From: Pseudoxanthomonas mexicana
GTDB taxonomy: Bacteria; Pseudomonadota; Gammaproteobacteria; Xanthomonadales; Xanthomonadaceae
Direction: 5' to 3'
DNA: 53,634 bases
NCBI RefSeq assembly: GCF_010093385.1
Contig: NZ_PDWV01000025.1
Span: 1-53,634 of the forward strand
Below are positions 46,708-53,634 of the stretch, piece by piece. Under the pieces are notes generated by a model that had not been told where the DNA came from, did no database searches, and saw nothing but the letters and a program-made list of their open reading frames with translations. The number at the start of each line of letters is the position of its first letter. The first letter of the stretch is position 1. The translations under genes and the position numbers were made by a program.

Positions 46708-47231
46708 TGCGCGGTCACTGCATCCTCTCGCACGGTTTCGAGAGCGGCCCCGATGCCACCAAGGTCACCGCGTTGGCCGACGTGGCCGAGCGCCTGGGCT
46801 GGACCCACGAGCGACCCGACTACACCGATCTCGACGCCCGCCGCGAGGTCAGCTCGCTGGGTGATGTCGTCGCGCGGCTGGATCGCCTGCGCTCGCTGGC
46901 GCAGGCGGCCGCTGCGCGCGGTCCGGTGGTGCTGGCCGGTTCCAGCCTGGGCGCTTATATCGCCGGCCGCATCTCGCTGGAGGTGCCGGTGCGCGGCCTG
47001 TTCCTGATGGCGCCGCCGATCACGATGGGCCCGTTGCCGGAACTCGACGCCGCCGCGGTGCCGGTGTCCATCATCCATGGGTGGGACGACGAACTGATTC
47101 CCGCCCAGGCCGTGACCGACTGGGCGCACGCGCGCCGTGCCCGCCTGTTGCTGGTCGACGACGGACATCGCCTGTCCGATCACGTCGTGGCTTCGGCGGA
47201 AGCGTTCGGGCAGCTGCTCGCCGCGCTTTGA
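46707..47231 (+). CDS. Small alpha/beta hydrolase
   Basis: The protein has 174 residues. ILSHGFESGPDATK, the nucleophile elbow LAGSSLGAYIAG, the acid HGWDDELIP and the final His in VDDGHRLSDHV form a compact catalytic set like YqiA/RBBP9-type hydrolases. It lacks a lid domain. It is translationally coupled to the MOSC gene. The substrate is unknown. Confidence 0.87.
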   Translation: MRGHCILSHGFESGPDATKVTALADVAERLGWTHERPDYTDLDARREVSSLGDVVARLDRLRSLAQAAAARGPVVLAGSSLGAYIAGRISLEVPVRGLFLMAPPITMGPLPELDAAAVPVSIIHGWDDELIPAQAVTDWAHARRARLLLVDDGHRLSDHVVASAEAFGQLLAAL

Positions 47232-47236
47232 AGACC

Positions 47237-47262
47237 GTCATCCCGGCCTGCGCCGGGGTGGC
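47237..47262. repeat. Imperfect inverted repeat CATCCCGGC/GCCGGGGTG
   Basis: CATCCCGGC and GCCGGGGTG, with one mismatch, form a short hairpin between the hydrolase stop and the rlmKL start. It resembles the common CGTCATCCCGGC-type intergenic repeat and could be a weak terminator. Confidence 0.45.
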
Positions 47263-47282
47263 GTCCACCATGAGGTTCCACT

Positions 47283-49418
47283 TTGAAATTCTTCGTCTCC
47301 GGCGCCAAGGGCCTGGAATACCTGCTCGCCGATGAGCTGCTCGCCCTCGGCGTGCCCAAGGCCACCGCCACCATCGCCGGCGTGAATGCCGACGGCGAGC
47401 TGGTCGACGCACAGCGCGCCGTGCTGTGGTCGCGCCTGGCCAGCCGCGTGCTGTGGCCGATCGCCGAGTTCGAATGCCTGAACGAACAGGCGCTGTACGA
47501 CGGCGTGATGGCGATCGCGTGGGAAACGCACACACGCCCCGAACTGACGCTGGCGGTGGATGCGCACGTCTCCGGCGAGGCGATCACCCATGCGCGCTAT
47601 GCGGCGCAGCGCGTCAAGGACGCCGTGGTCGACCGGCTGCGCCAGCAGGGCCTGGAGCGACCGTCGGTCGACGTCGAACAGCCCGATGTGCGCATCAACC
47701 TGTCGCTGCGCAGGAACCGCGCGACCATCTCGATCGACCTGGGTGGCGGCCCGATGCATCGCCGGGGCTGGCGGCAGGCGCAGAACGAGGCGCCGTTGAA
47801 GGAGAACCTGGCGGCGGCCGTGCTGATGCGCGGCGGCTGGCCGGCGCTGTACCACGAGGGCGGTGCGCTGCTCGACCCGATGTGTGGCAGCGGCACGCTG
47901 CTGATCGAAGGCGCACTGATGGCCGCCGACGTGGCCCCGGGCCTGCAGCGCCACGGCAATGCGCTGCCGACCCGCTGGTCGGGCTTCGACGCGGCGGCTT
48001 GGCGCACGCTGTTCGCCGACGCCGTGCAGCGCGAAGCGGACGGGCGCAAGGCGCTGCGGCCGGCGTTCTTCGGCAGTGACATCGACCTGGGCGCCATCCG
48101 CGCCGCGCGCGACAATGCGGTGCTCGCCGGTCTCGCCGGCCAGTTGCAGTTCGAGATGCGCGATATCGCCCAGTTGCCCACGCGCGAGGAACCGCGCGGG
48201 CTGGTGGTGTGCAATCCGCCCTACGACGAACGGCTCGCCGCCGACGCCGATCTCTACCGCGCGCTGGGCGACGCGCTGCAGCGCGCCGTGCCGCAGTGGC
48301 GCGCCAGCCTGCTGTGCGGCAACGCCGACCTCGGCTACGCCACCGGCTTGCGGGCGGCGAAGAAGTACCAGTTGTTCAACGGCGCCATCGAGTGCGCGTT
48401 GATCGTCTGCGATCCGGTCGCCACGCCCGCGCGCGAACCGCGCGAGGCCAGGCCGCTGTCGGACGGGGCGCAGATGGTCGCCAACCGCCTGCGCAAGAAC
48501 CTGAAGAAGTTCAAGGGCTGGCGCACGCGCGAGGGCGTGACCTGCTACCGCGCCTACGATGCCGACCTGCCCGAATACGCGGCGGCCCTCGATGTCTACG
48601 AAGAAGAAGGCGGACAGCGCCGCACCTTCCTGCACGTGCAGGAATACGCCGCCCCGGCGAGCATCCCCGAGCACGATGTGCGTCGCCGCTTCAGCGAACT
48701 GCTGGCTGCCACCCGCGAGGCCTTCGGCGTGCCGCAGGAGCAGATCGCGGTGAAGGCGCGCGAGCGCGGCAAGGGCGGGTCCAAGTACGGACGCATGCAG
48801 CAGCGGGACGAGTTCATCGTCGTGCGCGAGTCGGGCGCGCTGCTGCGGGTCAATCTGTTCGACTACCTGGACACCGGCCTGTTCCTCGATCACCGTCCGT
48901 TGCGCCGGCGCATGGCGCAGGAAGCGCGCGGCAAGCGCTTCCTCAACCTGTTCTGCTACACCGGCGTGGCCAGCGTGCAGGCGGCGGTGGCGGGTGCAGC
49001 GAGCACCACCAGCGTGGACCTGTCGGCGACCTACCTGCAGTGGTGCGCGGACAATCTGGCCGAGAACGGCCTGGGCGGCGCGAAGCACCGGCTGGTGCAG
49101 GCCGATGCCATGCGCTGGCTGGAGGCCGAGCAGGCCGAGTACGACCTGGTCTTCTGCGACCCGCCCACGTTTTCCAACTCCGCGCGCGCCGACGACTTCG
49201 ACGTGCAGAAGGAGCACGTCCGCCTGCTGCGTGCCGCCGTCGCCCGCCTGGCACCGGGCGGCGTGCTGTATTTCAGCAACAACTTCCGCCGCTTCAGGCT
49301 GGACGAGGACGCGGTGGCGGAGTTCGCGCGCTGCGAAGACATCAGCGCCAGCACGATTCCGCCCGATTTCGAACGCAATGCCCGCATCCACCGCGCGTGG
49401 CGGCTGACGCGGGCCTGA
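47283..49418 (+). CDS. rlmKL: Bifunctional 23S rRNA methyltransferase RlmKL (m2G2445 and m7G2069)
   Basis: The protein has 711 residues. An N-terminal THUMP domain ([21 protein letters not shown]) precedes the RlmL methyltransferase, with its SAM motif [21 protein letters not shown] and NPPY in [11 protein letters not shown]. From about residue 390 the RlmK half follows, with [19 protein letters not shown] and [11 protein letters not shown]. The start is TTG at 47283; GAGG at 47272-47275 lies 7 nt before it, and no in-frame ATG or GTG fits the conserved N-terminus. The nearby ATG at 47270 is in another frame. It modifies 23S rRNA helix 74. Confidence 0.95.
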   Translation: MKFFVSGAKGLEYLLADELLALGVPKATATIAGVNADGELVDAQRAVLWSRLASRVLWPIAEFECLNEQALYDGVMAIAWETHTRPELTLAVDAHVSGEAITHARYAAQRVKDAVVDRLRQQGLERPSVDVEQPDVRINLSLRRNRATISIDLGGGPMHRRGWRQAQNEAPLKENLAAAVLMRGGWPALYHEGGALLDPMCGSGTLLIEGALMAADVAPGLQRHGNALPTRWSGFDAAAWRTLFADAVQREADGRKALRPAFFGSDIDLGAIRAARDNAVLAGLAGQLQFEMRDIAQLPTREEPRGLVVCNPPYDERLAADADLYRALGDALQRAVPQWRASLLCGNADLGYATGLRAAKKYQLFNGAIECALIVCDPVATPAREPREARPLSDGAQMVANRLRKNLKKFKGWRTREGVTCYRAYDADLPEYAAALDVYEEEGGQRRTFLHVQEYAAPASIPEHDVRRRFSELLAATREAFGVPQEQIAVKARERGKGGSKYGRMQQRDEFIVVRESGALLRVNLFDYLDTGLFLDHRPLRRRMAQEARGKRFLNLFCYTGVASVQAAVAGAASTTSVDLSATYLQWCADNLAENGLGGAKHRLVQADAMRWLEAEQAEYDLVFCDPPTFSNSARADDFDVQKEHVRLLRAAVARLAPGGVLYFSNNFRRFRLDEDAVAEFARCEDISASTIPPDFERNARIHRAWRLTRA

Positions 49419-49428
49419 CGTCCGTCGA

Positions 49429-50274
49429 TCAGCCGACGATCAGCACGAAGTCGCCGCGCTGGGACGCCATCGCCAGCGCCAGGGTGCGGCCGGTGGCGGC
49501 CAGGTCGGCCGCGGACAACTGGGTGGAGGGCGGCTGGGCGCGGTAAACCGCGTCGTCGGGCAAGGTATCGCGCACGACATAACCCATCAGTACGTTGACC
49601 AGTTCGCCCAGGGCGTCCACCGCCAGTTCGTCGTCGCATTGTTCCGGTGCGAGCGAGAGCAGGGCGCAGGCCATGGCGTGCATGGTGGCGCGGCTGCACC
49701 CCACGCCGACCAGCAGCGACTCCGATCCGGACGTGATGCGCACGTGCGCGGTGACTTCGCAGGCGTCGAGTGCGGCATCGTGGGCGATCCCGGCGGCCTG
49801 GCACTGGCTGCCGACCAGACGCGGGAACAGGCGGTTGCAGACGCGGATGGCACTGGTCACCACATCGGCCAGGGAATGGCCCGCGATGCCCAGTGCCAGG
49901 GCGTGGTTGGCTTCGTCCAGGTCGCGACGATGCGCGGCCAGTTCGGTTTCCAGTTGCTCGGCGGTCAGGACGCCCTGTTCGACCAGGATCTGGCCGAACA
50001 GCTTGCGGCCCTTCTTCTGCGCCGCGAGCAGGACGTCCAGCTGGCCTTCGCTCAGCCAGCCCATCTCCAGCGCGATGTCACCGAAACGCCGGTCTGCGGC
50101 GCGCTGGCGTTCGTTGATGCGGCGGGCCTGCAAGGCGTCGAGCATGCCGTGGTGGATGGCCAGCGCGCCGAGCAGGGGATTCGACGCACGCTGCGCATCG
50201 AGGGCGGCCAGGAGCTGTGCCGGGGTGAGGGTGCCGCGTTCCAGCAGGAACTGGCCCAGGAATTTCGCTGCCAT
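49429..50274 (-). CDS. Four-repeat MshEN-like protein with CheX-like domain
   Basis: The protein has 281 residues. Residues 4-115 are four repeats with an exact 29-residue period: Gly at 7, 36, 65 and 94; Gly at 14, 43, 72 and 101; Leu at 16, 45, 74 and 103; Gln/His at 28, 57, 86 and 115. The unit (FLGQFLLERGTLTPAQLLAA) resembles the MshEN/GspE N-terminal motif, which in several proteins binds c-di-GMP. Residues 125-281 resemble CheX-type phosphatases of CheY (VVTSAIRVCNRLFPRLVG, then LAVDALGELVNVLMGYV). A CheY-like gene lies just upstream with a 43-bp gap, so the two probably act together. Confidence 0.82.
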   Translation of the reverse strand: MAAKFLGQFLLERGTLTPAQLLAALDAQRASNPLLGALAIHHGMLDALQARRINERQRAADRRFGDIALEMGWLSEGQLDVLLAAQKKGRKLFGQILVEQGVLTAEQLETELAAHRRDLDEANHALALGIAGHSLADVVTSAIRVCNRLFPRLVGSQCQAAGIAHDAALDACEVTAHVRITSGSESLLVGVGCSRATMHAMACALLSLAPEQCDDELAVDALGELVNVLMGYVVRDTLPDDAVYRAQPPSTQLSAADLAATGRTLALAMASQRGDFVLIVG

Positions 50275-50317
50275 GTCGGGTGGTCTCGTACGGAAGGTGG
50301 AAGGACGTGCGCGCCGG

Positions 50318-50686
50318 TCAGGCGACCGCCTCGTGCAGCACGCGATCCATCACTTCCGGATCGATGGGTTTCTGCAGGTAGGACCTGGCGCCCAGCTTCA
50401 GGCACTCCTCGATGTCGCTCTGCGCACCCAGCGAACTCAGGATCACCACGCGCGCAGCGGGATCCTGCGCCAGGATCCGGCCCAGGGCCTGCTTGCCGTC
50501 GCATTCGGGCATCACCAGGTCCATCAGCACCACGTCCGGCTTCAGCGCCTGGTACTGGCTGACCGCCTCATGGCCGTTGCCGGCCTCGCCCACCACGTGG
50601 AAGCCGCAATCGTCGAGCTGGCGGGCCGCCAGCATGCGCAGGGCGCGCGAGTCATCGCAAAGCAGAACCGTCGGACGTGACGTCAT
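50318..50686 (-). CDS. Stand-alone CheY-like response regulator
   Basis: The protein has 122 residues, a receiver domain only. Acidic residues Asp11 and Asp12 (LLCDDS), phospho-acceptor Asp56 (VVLMDLVMP), Ser in VILSSLG and Lys in SYLQKP are all present. It has no output domain, so it acts by contact with other proteins. The CheX-like protein downstream is a plausible phosphatase or partner. The start at 50686 follows GGGGGA; no chemotaxis kinase is in the window. Confidence 0.92.
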   Translation of the reverse strand: MTSRPTVLLCDDSRALRMLAARQLDDCGFHVVGEAGNGHEAVSQYQALKPDVVLMDLVMPECDGKQALGRILAQDPAARVVILSSLGAQSDIEECLKLGARSYLQKPIDPEVMDRVLHEAVA

Positions 50687-50789
50687 TTCAAGATCCCCCC
50701 GTGGATCGTATTGCCCGCGCGGCGGATGCGGCGCGGTTCGACATGTAGGCCGTATCGGCCGGTCCGGGGAGTTCTTGAGCGCAGGGCGG

Positions 50790-52007
50790 TCAGCGCGCCG
50801 TGCCGGCCGCCAGTGCTTCCTCGACGAGGCTGAACGCGGAATGCGCGCCGCCGCGCGAACCGCCCGCGTCGGTGGCGAAGTAGACGACGCCCGTACCCGC
50901 CTTGCGGTCGATCCACAGGCCGGAACGGAGACCATAGGCATCGCCGGAATGGCCGACGCGCGCCACCCCGTCGTTGAACGGATCGTCACCGCATCCCGTC
51001 GTCGGAGTCGCCAGCGTCTGCACGGCCAGGCCGTAGCGGCAGAAGAAGGCCTGGTTCTGTCCGCCGCCGGTGTCTTCTTCGTGCGTCACGCCATTGCCGC
51101 CGTCGAAGCTCCATTGCGGAGCCACCATCGCGTCGACGCTGGCGGACGACAGCAGGCGCACCCCGTCGACTTCGCCGCCGCCGAGCAGCAGCCGGCCGAT
51201 CTTCGCGAGTCCATTCGCCGAGATGCGCAGGCCGCCCTGTGGCGAGAACAGCGCGCCGTTCTCGCCGGCCTTCCAGCGGGCGAGGTCGCAGTCGGCCCCG
51301 TCCTCGACGACCACGGCGCAGGCCGGCTTGCCCGTGCGGTTCTCGTCGCGCACCGGTGCGCGGTCGCGATACAGCACCACGGCACGCATCGCCGTGGCCG
51401 CATCGCAGCTTTCCCAGTTGAAGCAGGCATCCAGCGTCAGCGGCTCCAGCACCAGCCGGCGCATCAGCAGGTCGAAGCGTTCGCCGGTGGCGTTTTCCAT
51501 CGCCATCGCCACCAGCGGGAAATTGAGGTTGGTGTAGCGGAAGTGCGTGCCGGGTGCGTGCGCATCGTCCCAGGCCTTCGGGTCGTCGAGGATCGTCTTC
51601 AGCGGTTGCCCCAGCGGCGTGGCGTAGTAGCCGGCCGCATCGGTCAGGCTGGAGCGGTGCGACAGCAGCAGGCGCAGCGTGATCGGCGTGTCCGGGTGCC
51701 GTGGATGGCGCAGGGACCAGCCCAGGTACGTCGAGACGTCGGCGTCGAGATCGAGCTGGCCGGCTTCGACCAGCCGCATCACGCCGATCGACGTCACCAG
51801 CTTGGAGATCGAGGCGACGCGCACGGGATCGTCGGCGGTGACCTTGCGGCCGGTGGCGAGGTCGGCCATGCCTTCCGCACGCGTATTGACCACGCCGTTA
51901 CCGTCGAAGGCGACGCGTACCTGCGCGACGGGCTCAACAGCGGACGCCACCGCGGATGCCACCAGGCAGGCGAGGGAAAGCAGGATGCGGAGGGAACGCA
52001 GGGACAT
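50790..52007 (-). CDS. Beta-lactamase-family serine hydrolase, secreted
   Basis: The protein has 405 residues. A signal peptide (MSLRSLRILLSLACLVASAVASAV) is followed by a class C beta-lactamase/DD-peptidase/esterase fold: SxxK in RVASISKLVTS, YxN in FRYTNLNFP, and HSG in GHSGDAYG in place of the lactamase KTG. That HSG/GHSG form suits esterases or D-aminopeptidases rather than resistance lactamases. GAGGT precedes the ATG. The substrate is unknown. Confidence 0.88.
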   Translation of the reverse strand: MSLRSLRILLSLACLVASAVASAVEPVAQVRVAFDGNGVVNTRAEGMADLATGRKVTADDPVRVASISKLVTSIGVMRLVEAGQLDLDADVSTYLGWSLRHPRHPDTPITLRLLLSHRSSLTDAAGYYATPLGQPLKTILDDPKAWDDAHAPGTHFRYTNLNFPLVAMAMENATGERFDLLMRRLVLEPLTLDACFNWESCDAATAMRAVVLYRDRAPVRDENRTGKPACAVVVEDGADCDLARWKAGENGALFSPQGGLRISANGLAKIGRLLLGGGEVDGVRLLSSASVDAMVAPQWSFDGGNGVTHEEDTGGGQNQAFFCRYGLAVQTLATPTTGCGDDPFNDGVARVGHSGDAYGLRSGLWIDRKAGTGVVYFATDAGGSRGGAHSAFSLVEEALAAGTAR

Positions 52008-52039
52008 CGGCCAGCACCTCGAGGGAACCGGCCCCGACT

Positions 52040-53539
52040 TTACTTCATCGTCGGCATCACGAACTCTGCGGCGTGCGTGTCCGGCCAGCGGGCGGTGACG
52101 GTCTTCAGGCGCGTATAGAAGCGCACGCCGTCCGGGCCATGCACATGCAGCGGGCCGAAGATCGAGCGCTTCCAGCCGCCGAAGCTGTGGAAGGCCATCG
52201 GCACCGGGATGGGGACGTTGATGCCGACCATGCCGGCCTGGACGCGATGGGCGAACTCGCGCGCCGCGCCGCCGTCGCGGGTGAACACGGCAGTGCCGTT
52301 GCCGTATTCGTGCTCGTTGACCAGGCGCAGCGCGCTATCCAGGTCCGGCACGCGGACCACGCAGAGTACCGGGCCGAAAATCTCCTCGCGGTAGATCGTC
52401 ATGTCGGGTGTCACGCGGTCGAACAGGCAGCCGCCCAGGAAGAAGCCCTCCGCATGTCCATCGACGACATGGCCGCGGCCATCGACGACCAGGCTCGCGC
52501 CTTCCGCAACGCCGGCATCGACGTAGCCGCGCACCTTGTCGCGGTGGGCGCCGGTGACCAGCGGGCCCATCTCCGGATCGAGGCAGCCCGGCCCGATCTT
52601 CAGTGCCGCCACTTTGGGCGCCAGCGTCGCCACCAGCGCATCGGCGGTGGCATCGCCCACGCAGACCGCCACGGAAATCGCCATGCAGCGTTCGCCGGCC
52701 GACCCGTAGCCGGCCCCCAGCAGTGCGGACACCGCGCCGTCCAGGTCGGCATCGGGCAGCACGACCATATGGTTCTTCGCCCCGCCTAGCGCCTGCACGC
52801 GCTTGCCCTTGGCGCTGCCGCGCGCGTAGATGTACTCGGCGATCGGGGTGGAGCCGACGAAGCTCAGCGCCTGCACGCGTGGCTCGTCGAGCAAGGCGTC
52901 CACCGCCACCTTGTCGCCGTGGACGACGTTGAGCACGCCATCCGGCAGCCCGGCCTTCTTCAGCAGGTCGGCCATGAACAGCGCCGCGGACGGGTCGCGC
53001 TCGGACGGTTTCAGTACGAAGGTGTTGCCGCAGGCCAGCGCCACCGGGAACATCCACAGCGGCACCATCGCGGGGAAGTTGAACGGCGTGATGCCGGCGA
53101 CGACACCCAACGGCGCGTATTCGGTCCACGAGTCCACGTCGCGGCCGACGTTCATCGAATGCTCGCCCTTGAGCAGGTGCGGGATGCCGCAGGCGAACTC
53201 CACCACTTCCAGCCCGCGCGTCACTTCGCCGCGTGCGTCGGACAGCACCTTGCCGTGCTCCGAGGTGATGATCTTCGCCAGGTCGCCGGCATGCGCTTCC
53301 AGCAGCTCCTTGAAGCGGAACATCACCCGCGCGCGGTTCAGTGGGGTGGTGGCGGCCCAGGCGGGGAAGGCGGCGGCTGCGGCGTCCACGGCCTGCTTCA
53401 CGTCAGCGGCCGAGGCCAGCGGCACGCGCGCGGTGACGCGGCCGGTGGCGGGATCGTAGACATCGCCGAAGCGGTCGCCCGTGCCGGCGGCCGTGTGTCC
53501 GTTGATGAAGTGGGAAATCGCTTCGGCCATGGCGTTCAC
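52040..53539 (-). CDS. mmsA: CoA-acylating methylmalonate-semialdehyde dehydrogenase
   Basis: The protein has 499 residues. It oxidises methylmalonate or malonate semialdehyde to propionyl- or acetyl-CoA in valine and inositol breakdown. Marks are [33 protein letters not shown], the catalytic Cys in [11 protein letters not shown], and [13 protein letters not shown]. The N-terminal [12 protein letters not shown] is the family start. GTG at 53539 is favoured because AGGAG lies 7 nt upstream; the ATG at 53530 is farther. A 21-bp hairpin overlaps the ribosome site. Confidence 0.93.
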   Translation of the reverse strand: MNAMAEAISHFINGHTAAGTGDRFGDVYDPATGRVTARVPLASAADVKQAVDAAAAAFPAWAATTPLNRARVMFRFKELLEAHAGDLAKIITSEHGKVLSDARGEVTRGLEVVEFACGIPHLLKGEHSMNVGRDVDSWTEYAPLGVVAGITPFNFPAMVPLWMFPVALACGNTFVLKPSERDPSAALFMADLLKKAGLPDGVLNVVHGDKVAVDALLDEPRVQALSFVGSTPIAEYIYARGSAKGKRVQALGGAKNHMVVLPDADLDGAVSALLGAGYGSAGERCMAISVAVCVGDATADALVATLAPKVAALKIGPGCLDPEMGPLVTGAHRDKVRGYVDAGVAEGASLVVDGRGHVVDGHAEGFFLGGCLFDRVTPDMTIYREEIFGPVLCVVRVPDLDSALRLVNEHEYGNGTAVFTRDGGAAREFAHRVQAGMVGINVPIPVPMAFHSFGGWKRSIFGPLHVHGPDGVRFYTRLKTVTARWPDTHAAEFVMPTMK

Positions 53540-53548
53540 CGCTTGTCT

Positions 53549-53569
53549 CCTTCCCCTTCAAGGGGAAGG
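53549..53569. repeat. 21-bp palindrome at the mmsA ribosome site
   Basis: CCTTCCCCTT and AAGGGGAAGG, around a single C, form a perfect palindrome. On the minus strand its end supplies the AAGG of the AAGGAG ribosome site of mmsA, so a hairpin there could partly hide the site. A second inverted motif (GATGGTGT and ACACCATC) lies at about 53579-53624. Similar hairpins are common intergenic repeats in xanthomonads. Confidence 0.6.
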
Positions 53570-53634
53570 CTGGGATGGGGATGGTGTTGCATCGGTGGGG
53601 AACGAGGTCATGGTCGACACCATCCCCACCCAAC

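Noticed and set aside
47238..49391. A 717-codon minus-strand frame opposite rlmKL
   Set aside because: The translation has no domain, and the plus-strand protein shows complete RlmL and RlmK motifs.

Overview
The window reads as ordinary chromosome from a high-GC gammaproteobacterium of the Xanthomonadaceae/Lysobacteraceae. Pseudoxanthomonas or a near relative is my best guess. The basis is the protein families (a Xanthomonas-style M2 peptidase, a lysyl-endopeptidase-like protease, the FecI/FecR/TonB-receptor set, a DUF2007 'pathogenicity-like' protein), very high GC, and intergenic GTAGGAGCG repeats. No prophage, IS element, CRISPR array, tRNA or rRNA was recognised. About 52 protein genes cover nearly all of the sequence.

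Layout. 1-823: no convincing complete gene; inverted repeats and hairpins. 824-7059 (minus): ECF sigma factor, FecR anti-sigma, STN-type TonB receptor and a lipoprotein PHP phosphoesterase, a cell-surface-signalling uptake locus. 7136-10568 (minus): winged-helix regulator, beta-propeller protein, DUF899 protein and a polytopic membrane protein, apparently led by a leaderless promoter. 10612-13203 (minus): large-subunit catalase KatE plus a hemerythrin. 13377-15254: VOC protein and an exported alpha/beta hydrolase. 15426-18320: gcvP under a tandem glycine riboswitch with its promoter, divergent from a Bcr/CflA exporter. 20473-25346: DUF457 membrane protein, secreted lysyl-endopeptidase-like protease, M2 peptidase lipoprotein and an HEACH protein. 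25453-27944: GNAT-minC-minD-minE. 28124-29997: DesK/NarL two-component pair. 30270-32619: SRPBCC protein, DUF423 protein and an AlkA-like glycosylase.

32635-36482 (minus) is a compact run: a 40-residue membrane peptide, an SPFH protein, a small membrane protein, a ribbon-helix-helix (RHH) protein, a DUF4177 protein, a PH-like protein, an M15 peptidase and a DUF4328 protein. A striking AT-rich near-palindrome sits over its promoter. 36606-41521: purT, a small hypothetical, an EEP-family lipoprotein, bpt, a PAP2-like protein and a secreted seven-EF-hand protein. 41569-44583 (minus): two paralogous ECF sigma factors, each carrying a C-terminal multi-pass membrane domain, and the DUF2007 protein. 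44594-49418: tesB, an N-acetylmuramoyl-L-alanine amidase, a MOSC protein, an alpha/beta hydrolase and rlmKL. 49429-53539 (minus): a four-repeat MshEN-like/CheX protein with a CheY-like regulator, a beta-lactamase-family serine hydrolase and mmsA.

The most unusual items are the tandem membrane-fused ECF sigma factors, the SPFH/RHH operon with its dyad operator, the CheX-like protein with an exact 29-residue repeat that resembles c-di-GMP-binding MshEN motifs, and at least five genes whose TANNNT box lies exactly 6 nt before the ATG, suggesting leaderless mRNAs. All functional names are from reading the sequence; no database search was possible.
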